Below are positions 47,516-57,630 of a DNA stretch of 64,000 bases, one piece after another. Below the pieces are notes generated by a model, which ran no database searches, was not told the origin of the DNA, and saw nothing but the letters and a program-made list of their open reading frames with translations. Location of the stretch: the NCBI GenBank assembly GCA_028751875.1, contig CM054155.1:53115548-53179547 (forward strand). The letters are read 5' to 3'. The position numbers were made by a program, and so were the translations under genes. The stretch's first letter is position 1; each line of letters begins with the position of its first letter. The stretch is from Rapana venosa (lineage: Eukaryota > Mollusca > Gastropoda > Neogastropoda > Muricidae).

Positions 47516-50260
47516 ATACACTTTTGTGCTGAATGTTGAAACCACACATAAAGTAATATCACATTTAAACACTCATCATCCACTATCGGCTAATAATGGG
47601 GAAAGTGGACAATTGAAGCTAACTCTTAGCTCTTAGCACAGCAGAATTATTCAATCCTGTCAGATGATATTAAAGCCCACCCAAGATCTGTTGATAATGA
47701 AATTGGCATTGTACATATTAATGCTAGAAGTCTAGTCAGAAACTTTGATGTATAGCAGTAGAAAATGAACAGTTCGATATCATTACTATTTCTGAAACTT
47801 GTCTATCACCAGCATAAACCATTAATTATCTGTCACTACCAAACTGAGAGGCCACCCAAATGAACCCCATGGTGGTATCGGTAAATATGTAAAAACTTAT
47901 TCAGTATGTAAACCACGGCCAGATTTACATGTTGACAACCTAGAGGCAATCTGGGCTGAAATTAAATTAGGTAAAGAAAGTATTTCAGTTGGGTTTTTTT
48001 ACAGATCCGTGAATGCTCTTGTGGGTTATTGGCAGTTAATTAAAGAAAGAATACATAAAGCTAACAACACTCTGCTAAAACACATAATAATAGGTGATTT
48101 TAATTCCACTTTCCTCTCTTCTCCATCATCTCATCTTCTGGATATCTTAAATCTATTCCAACTTCACCAGCTCACAGACGCACCTTCGACAATAACTGAA
48201 AACTCTAGAACTTGTTTAGACCTATCACAAGTCACAAACTTTAATTAGATTGGTAGAAATCTTACCAGAAATTTGCAGTGATCATAATGATAAAAAGTTC
48301 AATAGATCCAGCCCCTATAACAGAGCAATCTATGACTATAGTCAACTAGATAATGAAAAGTTTTGTAATCTTTTCTCTGATTTTAACTGGAATGAGATCA
48401 TCATTGATGAAACATTAAATAAGAGTACATAATTATTTACTACCACCTTTTTATTTGAGAGAACAATAAAGCATCAGGACCAGACATTATTCACAATAGA
48501 TTACTTATTTCAGCAGGTAATGCTATTCCTTAACCTTTGAGCTTACTATTTAATAGATAGCTCGAGACAAGGATATTTCCAAAACAATCGAAGCATGCAC
48601 ATGTTACTCCCCTACCTAAAATGGCCCAAAAGAATCATGTGGTAACTACCAACCTTTCATTACTTAGCTGTTTTGGGATTCGAAAGATGTGTCCACAAGC
48701 ATTATTTATCTTTCTTTAAAAAAACAATAATATCTCTACACCTAACCAGTCTGGATTTATGCAGGGAGATTCTACAGCTAACCAGCTTTTAACTATCTAT
48801 AACAATTTGTGTTCAGATTTTGATACAGGCATAACAACTCAAGCTATATATTTTGACATATCTCAAGCCTTTGATCAAGTATGGCACCAAGGTCTCCTGG
48901 CTAAACTCAAGTCTGTTGGAATTACAGGCAGATTGTTAAAATGGTTTGAAGATTATTTGTCAGATCACACACAGCCATAGTTGTCAGGGAGAAATGTCTA
49001 GTACAAAAACAGTACATACTGTGTTCATCGGAGCTCTGTGCTTGGGGCCCTTCTGTTTCTTGTTTATATCAATGATATTGTAATTGACATTGTTTCAGAT
49101 ATTTAATTTTTTGCTGATGACACTGTATGTCCCTAGTTCTTAAGAAACTCTCAACTGAGAGGTGAACATTTGAATTATTATCTCGGAAAAGTAAATAAAT
49201 GGGCAAAGCTTTGGACAGTGAAATTTAGTAGAGAAAAAACTGAATTAGTGAATTTTGCTAGGGATCATAATTAGTGTTAACATTTTGAGTACACTCACGT
49301 ACAAGATGTTCCTCACCATTAAAAGCTAGGTATTACAATCCAAAACAACTGTAAACAGGATCAACATGTTCAAAATATTGCAAGTAAGTTCAACCTACTT
49401 AATTCTTGTTTAAGATCATATAAGTATAGGCTGAACAGAAAAGAACATTACACACCATGTACAGATCATTTATTTTATCAATATTTGGTTACAGTGATAT
49501 CATTTGAGATTGGGAGATCTCCATTTGGAAGCTTTACGAATCATCACTGGAGCCATCCGTGGCGCAAGTCATTTTATCAGGAATGAGTGCTTTGTTCTCT
49601 AAAAGAAAGAAGAAATAGGCATTGATTGGTATTTTACCATAAACTGATCCAGGGCAATGCACCAAATTATCTAATGAACTTACTCCCTCTATTAGTTTCT
49701 TCCTAAAACCAATACCACAGACGTAGACCCCTTAACAGGTTAGTACCTTAATGTAGAACTGAAACATATAGGGCTTCCTTTTTTCCTTCTACCATAAGAC
49801 TATGCAATGAGCTACCAGAGCGCATGAAAGCTAGCACTTTTATTAGCCAGTTTAAACATTTTCTGTCTCATGAGGATATAGCAGCTCCAAACTATTTTTA
49901 ATTACGGAAAAAGAAAGCAGCAAATCATTCCCTGCTGACTGGGACTAGAAATGTATAACTTCAACTCCAATCTAAATTTTAAAAAGACATTTACTGGACG
50001 ATCCATCTTGTGCTTGTGGTTACGCTAATGAAACATCTGAACATTTCCTTCTTTACTGACTATATCATTTAACTGTTCGCCGTCAAACAATCCATGCCCT
50101 AAAACCAGATGAAAATAATGTAAACACTTTATTATGTGGGGACAGACAGTTAAGCTTTATTGATAACATCAAAACAGTGCATGAATTTATTGACAGATCC
50201 AAAAGTGTTTAGAATATAATAGTAAATAAAGTAAATAATTCTGTGATGGAGTGCTCTTCT
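47516..50260 (+). mobile_element. LINE-B copy 3: CR1/Jockey-like LINE without LINE-C
   Basis: Most readable LINE-B copy. Plus strand: HINARSL near 47720; IIIGDFNSTF (endonuclease) near 48090; RT with IYFDISQAFDQVWHQGLL (motif A) at 48850-48900 and GRLLKWFEDYLSD. Motif B is damaged near 49030 and an F-A-D-D-T-like motif C lies near 49110. The C-terminal SCACGYANETSEHF is near 50010. The LINE-C target TGATATCATTT is present once at 49495-49505. The function would be retrotransposition; it is inactive because of frameshifts. Confidence 0.88.
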
Positions 50261-51011
50261 TCTTCTTCTTTTTCCCTGTGTGTTGAAGTGTAAAGGTGTG
50301 AAATTATTGAGCTAATAGGAACAGTTTCTGCTCTTTCTTGTTGCTATTACTATTGTCCTATTGCTTCCTTGAGTGTGTGTGTGTGCACTTTTTTAACACT
50401 TTTTGATTACTTCAATTTGGTAGTGTATATTTTCTTCAGATTTTGTGTAGTGGTATTTTTATATATGGAAGTTGTTGTGTTGGGTTTTTTTTGCCTCAGT
50501 TGCATGCAGGTCAGGATCACCACCTTTTGGGGTGATTCTTTTCTCTTTTTCCCTTTCTTTTTTTCCTCTTTTATTTTTTTAAGTGACTGCTTCACGCCCC
50601 TCTCTTCATTGGCCAAAAAAAGAAAACAAAAAACCCAATAAACTCCTAGAACCCAAAACCTTTTTTTTTGGGGGGGGGGCTCTTTAAAAAAAAAGTACAT
50701 GAACATCCTTTCTGTCTTATCTTACCTACTGTCTGGAGCAATAACTGCCCCTATGTGAACTGCTGCCTGTGTTCTATTGATATTCAGCTGCATCAGACAA
50801 TCGCCTGGGTTTATAGTTGCTCTAGCTGCTGTGTGTCCATAGTTTTTGCTCTAGTGTATGTGTGGTAATGTTAACTTTCCTTTCTTTCATCCATTTTCAC
50901 ACTCATTATAATAACTTGTTATGCCCCTTCCTTAGTTCCCTAACAAAGAGAGTTGAATCCTTTACATGGTTTACATAACTTAAGGTGGGTTTTTTCATCA
51001 TTATCACCATT

Positions 51012-51049
<38 letters not shown>

Positions 51050-51794
51050 ATCATCTAATATCACTTTGGGCAACCATATGTTACTTTAAAGGAAGAACAT
51101 CCACAAGCATGGACGCACGCACGCACGCACACACGCTCACGCACGCACTCACACATGCACGCGCGCGCGCACACACACACATACACACACACGCGCGCGC
51201 GCGCGGGACAGGATCACCTAGTGGCCAGAACATTGCGCTTGCAATCCCACGATCCGGCTCGAATCCCGCACAAGAGGACCTCTCCTCTTGAGTCAACATC
51301 AGCGCAGATCCCGCTCTCCCGGAAAGTCCTACGAATAACACTATAAACCTAGGCCCCGTGCGCAACCGCACACAGAACATCCTTTCCCACCCCCACACCA
51401 TTCACACATTCTTCTTTTTAAATCGCACAATTCACATAGCTACTTTCTTTTTTATACATGTTACATTCATTTTTTTCAGTACTCTTTCTTTTGAACGATT
51501 ACAGAATGTATATACATATCTGAAAAAATAGTGCTACAATTTTTTTTACTAGATTTTACTCTGTTGATATCTTCTTATATAGTCACGGACAATTAAGTTG
51601 ACAGTAATATTCTCAGCTGTGCTTATTGTTCAAAAACCACCTAGTATTGTAGTGTAGATTTGTTTTTTGTTTTTTTATCTTACTAATGCAGATTTTTCAA
51701 AGCAAGATAATTTTTTTTATCCAACGATTAATTTTGTTTCAGTAAGTTCCTTTGGATTATAGCAAAACAGAATGTCAGTGACTGACAGATGAAG
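50261..51794. other. Third copy of LINE-B flank with ATC/CA repeats and SINE head
   Basis: Diverged equivalent of 14521-16713: T-rich flank; (ATC)n 51001-51050; CA/CG-rich tract 51110-51205; SINE head/core 51206-51400 (GGCTCGAATCCCGC, CCTACGAATAACACTATAAACC); AT-rich spacer. It lacks the SINE found at 16113. Similarity stops at ...CTGACAGATGAAG (51794), where the Maverick edge begins. Confidence 0.8.
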
Positions 51795-51799
51795 GTTTT

Positions 51800-51957
51800 A
51801 GGGATAGGGTAAAGGCCGACTCAAGCTCAACTACATCCTTTTCATATAAAACTACGCAACTTTTGGTCCGATACGGCTTTACCTCATCGATCAATAGTTG
51901 CATGGTTTTATATGAAGACAAAGCAGTTTACCTTGAGTCGGCCTTTACCCTATCTCT
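51800..51957. repeat. Hairpin-forming inverted repeat, candidate Maverick terminus
   Basis: A perfect 23-bp inverted pair at 51803-51825 and 51932-51954 (GATAGGGTAAAGGCCGACTC... and its complement). An inner pair at 51841-51860 and 51897-51916 matches at 18 of 20 positions (TTCATATAAAACTACGCAAC). The loop is about 36 nt. It lies at the exact edge of homology with the third LINE-B flank. Alternatives are a small MITE or a joined pair of terminal repeats. Confidence 0.8.
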
Positions 51958-52049
51958 CTACTAAAAATGAAAGTGATACTATCTTTTTATTATGGGTAAA
52001 ACATAAAATTATAGGGTTGATCCTGAAACAAATTTTATTTGAATAAAAT

Positions 52050-52245
52050 ATTTAAGAACATGACAAGAACATAGCAAATACTTATTTAAGAACTTCACAA
52101 ATACTTATTTAAGAACTAAAATAATAACTAAAACAAGACCCTAACAAGAACCTGACAAAAACCTAGCAATAACTAAAACAAGAACCTAATAAGAACTAAA
52201 TAAGAACCTAACAAACAACCTGATAAGAACTTATTCAATAATTGT
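52050..52245. repeat. AAGAAC-rich short direct repeats
   Basis: About ten irregularly spaced AAGAAC units, several in longer forms such as AACAAGAACCTAA and ACTTATTTAAGAAC. Strong strand asymmetry (A/C on plus). Subterminal to the hairpin and just upstream of the first gene, so it may be a subterminal repeat or regulatory region of the Maverick. Confidence 0.7.
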
Positions 52246-52278
52246 TTAATATAAAATATATTGATAAAGATAGACATT

Positions 52279-53001
52279 ATGAATTGCAACGAACTTTTGC
52301 AGATGACATCTACTGTTTCTAGTCAAGAAGAAATAACTGATGAGAAGAGTCTGCTGGATAAGAAGGAGAAGTTGTACTCTCTTGCTGATTGTGGTAAAAC
52401 AAAACATTACTTAGGAACACAACTAACAGTTGAACAGATAATAATAATAATAATAATGTATGGAATTTATATAGCGCTGAATCTTGTAAAGCAACAAATC
52501 AAAGCAAATCAAAGATACAGCAATTACCGCCACAAGACATTATTAAGTATTATACTAGGTATGAATCTCTTCTTGGAGCAAAACTGGTGAGAAGCCTAGG
52601 GCATATAGCTAAAGCAACAAGTAGGTTCTTTAATGTGGACTCAGAAGCCGACTTAGCATATGACCTGTCACAAGATCCTGTTTTGTCTAGAGCGCTGGAG
52701 ACACTTGGCTGTGAGATGTATTATCATTTTGGCATACTGTTAGCACCAGTAGTTGCTGGTATGATAAATTTAAATCATATGAATTTTAACCACATAGAGA
52801 AAGATAGAAGAACAGAACACAGTGATGAACCAACAGGAAGCACAGGAGAATGCCCCGAACTAAGCACAACAGGAATCGCAGCAGACCCTTTTACAAGTCA
52901 CAACTGTCACTAAGACTGGTAAGAGCCCTGGGAGAGTTAAAGCTGGCAAGAGGTTGGCGGAATGGAATCGACTGAAAAAACTTAGTGATCAAGCAAAGTA
53001 A
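52279..53001 (+). pseudogene. Maverick small gene a: uncharacterised, basic C-terminus
   Basis: Reads from ATG 52279 (MNCNELLQMTS) through TQLTVEQ, is interrupted by a 72-bp SINE-tail insertion (52441-52512, duplication AGATA), and resumes in the same frame (QQLPPQDIIKYYTRYESLL, NVDSEADLAYDLSQDPVLSRALE). A hydrophobic segment FGILLAPVVAGMI near 52735-52770 could be membrane-associated. A frameshift near 52890 moves the basic end (GRVKAGKRLAEWNRLKKLS) to another frame, ending at 53001. I do not know its function; it may be a structural or DNA-binding protein of the element. First gene of a plus-strand series. Confidence 0.6.
52441..52512 (-). mobile_element. 72-bp SINE 3' tail insertion with 5-bp duplication
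   Basis: AAT run followed by GTATGGAATTTATATAGCGC and ...AAAGCAACAAATC, flanked by AGATA at 52436-52440 and 52513-52517. Only the extreme 3' end of the SINE/LINE-A tail is present. Removing it restores a continuous frame in small gene a. Confidence 0.8.
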
Positions 53002-53034
53002 AAGATCTTATCCGGAGAAGCATCAGAAAACCAG

Positions 53035-53255
53035 ATGCCTATAGAAACAGCGAAAAAAGACACACCACCAAAAACAAATATACAGTCTTACTTGTTATAC
53101 GGTATAACTGTTATTGGCATTGGTTATACAACAAGTTATGCAACAAGCGACCAACAAAGCAAGAACTGCAGCAAGAACATAAACGAAGCCCACAACCACA
53201 GCCACAACCATTCCAAAGCAAACAGCCTTACAGCGACCCATTCAGAATGTATTAA
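53035..53255 (+). pseudogene. Maverick small gene b: membrane segment and Pro/Gln-rich tail
   Basis: Starts MPIETAKKDTPPKT, then a hydrophobic segment SYLLYGITVIGIG. After one frameshift near 53140 the tail reads QPQPQPFQSKQPYSDPFRMY and stops at 53255. The layout (short N-terminus, one membrane helix, proline/glutamine-rich tail) suggests a small membrane or virion-associated protein, but I have no family match. Between genes a and c on the same strand with short spacers. Confidence 0.5.
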
Positions 53256-53296
53256 TATAGTTCTATAAATATTTAATTTATACATTTAGTAGAAAT

Positions 53297-53526
53297 ATGA
53301 GTACAGAAAATACAGCAGTTAATTTGGTCTACCATGCCGCGTTATTGGTGGTCTTAGAGTAGGCTATACTATGTTAGGAAAGAACCTTCTGAAAATGAAG
53401 CCTGCTGATCTAGGAAAACTAGACTTTGAGGACAGCGCCAAGCTAGTTGCTGTTGTAACAGCATCCATTGCTTCAAAAGACTTCTTGGTTAAGCAGGGAA
53501 TTATACCAGAAAATTTAAGCCCATAA
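53297..53526 (+). pseudogene. Maverick small gene c, single frameshift
   Basis: ATG at 53297 (MSTENTAVNLVYHA). After a frameshift near 53340 it continues GGLRVGYTMLGKNLLKMKP, FEDSAKLVAVVTASIASKDF, KQGIIPENLSP and stops at 53526. About 76 codons, partly hydrophobic. Six bases separate it from gene d. Function unknown. I have the impression that similar short proteins accompany invertebrate Mavericks, but that is recollection and needs a search. Confidence 0.55.
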
Positions 53527-53532
53527 TAAGAA

Positions 53533-53940
53533 ATGGCTTCCGTAGTGATGATGCTTGGTGGTGCTGTAGTTAATACACTTGCTTTTACAGGTAGCAACGA
53601 CGTGTTTTCTAAATTTCATACAGAGGAGGAAAGGAAGAGACACGGTAAAGCAATAGAACAACTGGACAGAGCACAGGTAGAATACGAAAGACAAAGAATT
53701 GCTCAGTTAGACTTTATTAACGAAAAACTTCGTGAACAAGGACATGCCACAAACACATTTAACGATGTTGACACGGCAATAAAAGAGTACTACATTGTTA
53801 CAGGCAAACAAATACCTGTTCTTACTAAACCACAGCTTCGTGATTATTATCAGCCCACCGAAACCCAGAAGAAGGGTGAGATTGCATTCATTGTGGTAAG
53901 CATGACAATTGTATATTTCTTAGCACAAAAGGTTGGTTAA
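53533..53940 (+). CDS. Maverick small gene d: intact 135-aa protein, two membrane segments
   Basis: The only uninterrupted Maverick gene here. N-terminal hydrophobic segment (residues about 3-18, VVMMLGGAVVNTLAFTG). A charged, probably helical middle (about 28-75, EEERKRHGKAIEQLDRAQ) could form a coiled coil. C-terminal hydrophobic segment (about 116-131, IAFIVVSMTIVYFLAQ). The start ATG is six bases after the gene c stop, and the frame is open to TAA 53938-53940. The topology suggests a membrane-anchored accessory or minor virion-like protein. No enzymatic motif; family not identified. Confidence 0.7.
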   Translation: MASVVMMLGGAVVNTLAFTGSNDVFSKFHTEEERKRHGKAIEQLDRAQVEYERQRIAQLDFINEKLREQGHATNTFNDVDTAIKEYYIVTGKQIPVLTKPQLRDYYQPTETQKKGEIAFIVVSMTIVYFLAQKVG

Positions 53941-54198
53941 CCAACGGGCAAATTTTTAAAACTTATATTAGAACAATGGATGCCAAACTCTCTAAGATAT
54001 CATCATCATCATCATCATCGATCCCATGACCTTGGCGGTCGTGGAGGAGACACGAAAGACGATGCCGTGGTAAGCCTCCTCCATCCATCTCGGTCCTCGC
54101 CTCTGCGCAGTAGTGCCGAGTCATTCATCCTGGTCCATTCTCTGATGTTGTCCATCCATGACTTGTTCTGTCTTCCCCTCTTTCTGCCACCTTCGAGT

Positions 54199-54490
54199 AA
54201 TAATAAATGATAATGTATGGAATTTATATAGCGCTGAATCTTGTAAAGCAACAAATCAAAGCGCTCATATTTTTTTGCCCCGGAGGATAATGAAACAAGC
54301 ACCCATGCGCTCTTCTGTTTTTCAACACCCAGTCCCCGAGTGCATGCGGCCCCGCCAACCCCGTCACCTGCTCCCACCGGCACACAATAGCCCACTCTCC
54401 CGAAAAGCGAAACAGGACCCAACGTGTGCGCAAGACGCTCTGCGTGCGTTCGCACACGGGCCTCGGTCCACAGTCCCATCCAAAGTCACA
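54199..54490 (-). mobile_element. SINE (5'-truncated) at the end of the cargo
   Basis: TAATAATAAATGATAATG tail directly abuts LINE-C sequence (CTTCGAG) at 54198. Then come ATATAGCGCTGAATCTTG, the core in reverse (CCCACCGGCACACAATAGC, GACGCTCTGCGTGCG) and ACAGTCCCATCC. The tRNA head is absent, and host-derived sequence follows directly at about 54490. Confidence 0.8.
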
Positions 54491-54566
54491 TAAAAAACAA
54501 AAGGAAAAAAAGCAATTAAAAAAAAACAACCCAGTGTGCAACCTGAGCAACCTCACTACTGATTTT

Positions 54567-55618
54567 CTAACAGTAGGCAAGATGGCAGTGGCTACTAGGC
54601 TGTAACTTGTAGACGAAATAATCGCCGCAGTTTCGTACAGTGATGGGGGATTCCCAATGGCAGCAGGAAGAGGACCAGTGCGCGCATGCGCGCGCTTCAA
54701 ACTCTTGACACATTTCCGGTAGCAGGTTCCCTTGCAGATCGAGCCACATGGGGGCGTGTGTGTTGCAGTGGTTTTTAGCAAGCTTACAGGCACGCAAGTT
54801 GTAGGGATGACGGCGTTGGCGCCCTTGAGAAAGAAGGGGTACCAACGTTGAGGTAAGTTCTTGTCCCACTTCAGCTGACCTTGACCGTTCTCTTTCCATC
54901 GCCAGGATTCGTCCAACACCCTGTGCTCTTCTGATCGATAAGGTCCAGCCAGGGGAACATGTAAAGTTTTGTTGTAGAGGTCGTGAATTGTTTTGCTCAA
55001 GACAAGATGTTTGGTCTGCAAGCGATCGATCTTCTTCTCGAGGTTGACTTTTCTCTCTTGACAGTACTCCGTCATGTTTTGCATATCTTGCACGTGCGTT
55101 TCGTTCAAGTTACGAAGGACCTCCAGCAACTGGGCGTGGCTTTCTCGCAGCGTGTTCTGATTGGCTTCTAGCAAGGACATCCAGGCTTTCTTCTCGTCCA
55201 CGTTGACGGAGGCCGAGAAGAGGGGGTTGTCTCCCTGTCGCTGCTGGTTATCGCCCTTGTAGCAGAAATCGGGCAGGCTGGCTGGGGGGATGGTGCAGGT
55301 GTAGTTTCCCCCAGAGACAGGTGTGGATACAGACAGGTAGAAACGGCCTGAGGCATATCCCGAGCTGGATTTGGTCTGTCCGTCTGGAGTACTCCACTGG
55401 ACGTCAGCAAGAAGGGTACTACCCTGAAAGGTGAAGGGGCCACAGGTCAGACGAAGGAACCACTGCTGAGCGCTGTCGTCCCACCAAGCCTGAGCATCCT
55501 GCTCCGCTGTCAGCTGCCCCTTCAGCATCAGGCCCTCTGCCACCTGCAGGAAGGCAGACATGCGGAAGGTCTTGAAGAGACCCCCGATGGCCACGTTGAC
55601 CTCCACCGTGTAGTTCCC
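54567..55618 (-). pseudogene. Captured host gene fragment: Ig-like, coiled coil, D8C (uromodulin-type) domain
   Basis: The minus strand is open without introns for about 1 kb. It opens inside one Ig-like domain (AGNYTVEVNV). A second Ig-like domain follows (LRLTCGPFTF ... VQWSTPDGQ ... GGNYTC). Next is a helical stretch with Asn-Glu-Thr/Asn-Met-Thr glycosylation sites and heptad-like leucines (LLEVLRNLNETHVQDM, KKIDRLQTKHLVLSKTI). Then comes a D8C-type domain: NLPQRWYPFFLKGANAV, TTCVPVS and, after a one-base shift in a T5 run at 54772-54776, CNTHAPMWLDL, CAHWSSSCCHW, VRNCGDYFVYKL and HCHLAYC before the stop. D8C domains occur in uromodulin, GP2 and OIT3. In gastropods this architecture would suit a secreted lectin-like or defence protein (inference). 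The 5' end is truncated at LINE-C with short shared sequence. Confidence 0.75.
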
Positions 55619-56734
55619 TGCAGTACTGTTTTTGGCAGAGTGTTGTGGCGGGTGACGTGGCCGAACCATGTCAGCTTTTTCTTCTTGAGGATGGTGAGAA
55701 GGGGTTCCTGTGGACCTGCCAGCCGTGTTATTTGGCTCTTGACAAATTCATTGGTCTTTCGTTCTCTCCAGGATATGCCCAGCAGTTTTCTATGGCATTT
55801 TGTTTCAAACGACTGGATTCGCTTTTCTAAGATTATACTACACGCCAAAAGGGTACTGGAAAGGATAGGCAGCTATTAACAAACTGAACATTGCAGCAGG
55901 AGTAAGTTCTGAGGTAGCAAAAAAGTGGCTGTCTAAACAAGCAATATGGCAGATCTATTTACCTGCTCCAAGGCACATTAACAGATCCTCCTTCTTCAAC
56001 ATAAAGCGAAATGATACTCATCAAATATACCTTTTATATGTACCCCATGACACAATCAGAAGAAAGAGGCATAAGTATGCACTGACTGTGGTGGACGTAG
56101 CTTCTAGGTATAAAGGTACAGAGCCCCTTACTGAAAAGAGTGCTACTGCAACCGCAGTTGCTTTGCAAGAGATCTATAGACACGGCCCATTAAAGTATCC
56201 CAGACTCATCCAGTGTGATGATGGAAAAGAGTTTAAAGGAACATTTAATCAGCTGTTACTGAAGCATGGAGTAGCAGTAAAAAGAGGCATACCAGGCAAC
56301 CACAGATCTCAAGCACTGGTTGAAAGCTTTAACAAACTGTTATCAGAAAGATTGTTTGCATACCAGTACCATCAAGAAATCATGACCCCAGGCACCAGAA
56401 ACAGAGTGGGTAAGAAGACTACCTGCAGTTTTGAAAGCAATGAACTCTGAGGTAACTAAAGCCACAGGGTTAAAACCTGTTGACGCAATCAAACGCAAAA
56501 CAATACAGCAGCACAACCAAAACACCCTCTAAGCAACCACTAATACCCTTTGGAAAAAAACTTAGATATTTGTATGCTCCTGTAGAAGCGGAAGCCAGCA
56601 ACAGTCGCAAGCGAGCAACAGATCCCATCTGGAGCATAGACAATAGACAATTTTACAAAAAAGCTCGTTGTGGTGCAGGCAGTGACAAATAATAAATTGG
56701 AGGATTCATCTCCACAACTTTGTTTTATTTCATA

Positions 56735-56853
56735 AGTGTCTATGCTCCAGATGGGATCTGTTGCTCGCTAGCGTGTTGCCTGGCTTCCGCTTCTCCAGGA
56801 GCATACAAATATCTAAGTTTTTTCCCCAAAGGGTATTAGTAGTTGCTTAGAAC
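56735..56853 (-). pseudogene. Inverted partial copy of the integrase 3' end
   Basis: The reverse complement of 56735-56853 matches about 56527-56645 of the integrase with few changes (CATCTGGAGCATAGACA, AGCGGAAGCCAGG, AAACTTAGATATTTGTATGC). It begins about 45 bp after the integrase stop, so the two ends face each other. It could form a stem in RNA, and probably arose by inverted duplication or recombination between element copies. Confidence 0.85.
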
Positions 56854-57262
56854 AACTGCAGCTAGTGCCACCTAATACTGTTTCGTTTCAGTAAGGTAGG
56901 CTACTATTTCATCAGAAGTAAGTGTCAGCTTGTCTCATCTAACTGTTTTTAAAATGACACTTTGGCACGTTTTTGATAACACTAAAGTGGGTTGTACACA
57001 CTCTCATCCCACTAACAACTCCTAGAATATTACTTAACAAATCTTCTTTTGTTCCTTCATCAATTTTTTTTCTACTTGATCACCAAAGTCTTCTATTATG
57101 TCCTGGCTGTAAAAGCAGAGATGAGGTCTTGTACCACTGCCATAGCACTTGATAAAGAGTAAACAATCCATTGTGAGCCTCAATCAGAATTTTAAACTTG
57201 TGTATTAATAGAAAAATACTTGATTAATTAATTAATTAATTACTTTATTCTCCAGTGACCAA
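56854..57262. other. Maverick intergenic region, no gene recognised
   Basis: Lies between convergent integrase and polymerase. Short minus-strand open stretches occur (HLCFYSQDIIEDFGDQVEKK near 57110) but frames are broken and I recognise no domain. It may be a decayed gene. ATTA repeats at 57222-57240. Confidence 0.4.
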
Positions 57263-57630
57263 GTGCATATGAATACGAATACGAATACGAAATATTTTAT
57301 TCAGATTTAGGCCATGGCCCCTTACTGAAGGGGTGATCATACATATAATGCCACAAATAATTATCGGTTCGGAAAAGATTGCTCTCATAAACACATTATT
57401 GTATCATGCAATCATTACACTCTAGGTTGTAACAGTGTCAAGATATTTCAAAGCTTTGTAGAAAAACCTCGCAAGGTTACATAACACGCTCTCATTTCTT
57501 GCTGCCATGAGTAAGTTTAATCTAAAACGACATGCATTATTATAATACCTAGGTTGAATATACTTAGCTCTCAAGTCATGAAGAACAGGACAAATTAGCA
57601 TAAAATGAATTTCATTTTCTTCAGCACAAT

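Larger units (their letters stand above)
53999..55825 (-). mobile_element. 5'-truncated LINE-C in the integrase, with internal cargo
   Basis: LINE-C 3' sequence on the minus strand, with (GAT)n tail at 53999-54020. 54020-54198 and 55619-55825 are adjacent in LINE-C (equivalents of about 13589-13790 and 13400-13587); between them lies the host-gene/SINE cargo. C-terminal coding is visible at 55848-55640 (SWRERKTNEFVKSQI, KKLTWFGHVTR). Flanked by an 8-bp TCTAAGAT duplication. Confidence 0.85.
53976..56692 (+). pseudogene. Maverick integrase (DDE, rve-type), split by a 1.8-kb insertion
   Basis: Begins at ATG 53976 (MDAKLSK). It is interrupted at 53999-55825 by a LINE insertion with duplication TCTAAGAT (53991-53998, 55826-55833) and resumes IILHAKRVLERIGSY. 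The catalytic core is at 56080-56350: D in LTVVDVASRYKG, D in IQCDDGKEFKG, E in SQALVESFNKLLSER. The C-terminal part after a frameshift near 56400 reads RRLPAVLKAMNSEV; after another near 56530 it ends with LRYLYAPVEAEA and KRATDPIWSID, the chromodomain-like end usual in Maverick integrases. It would catalyse strand transfer of element ends into host DNA. Inactive through the insertion and several frameshifts. Confidence 0.85.

Noticed and set aside
54224..55669. A single 481-residue protein on the minus strand
   Set aside because: The frame fuses LINE-C, host and SINE sequence and follows the wrong frame through the D8C region; the host part shifts frame at 54772-54776 and stops near 54567.
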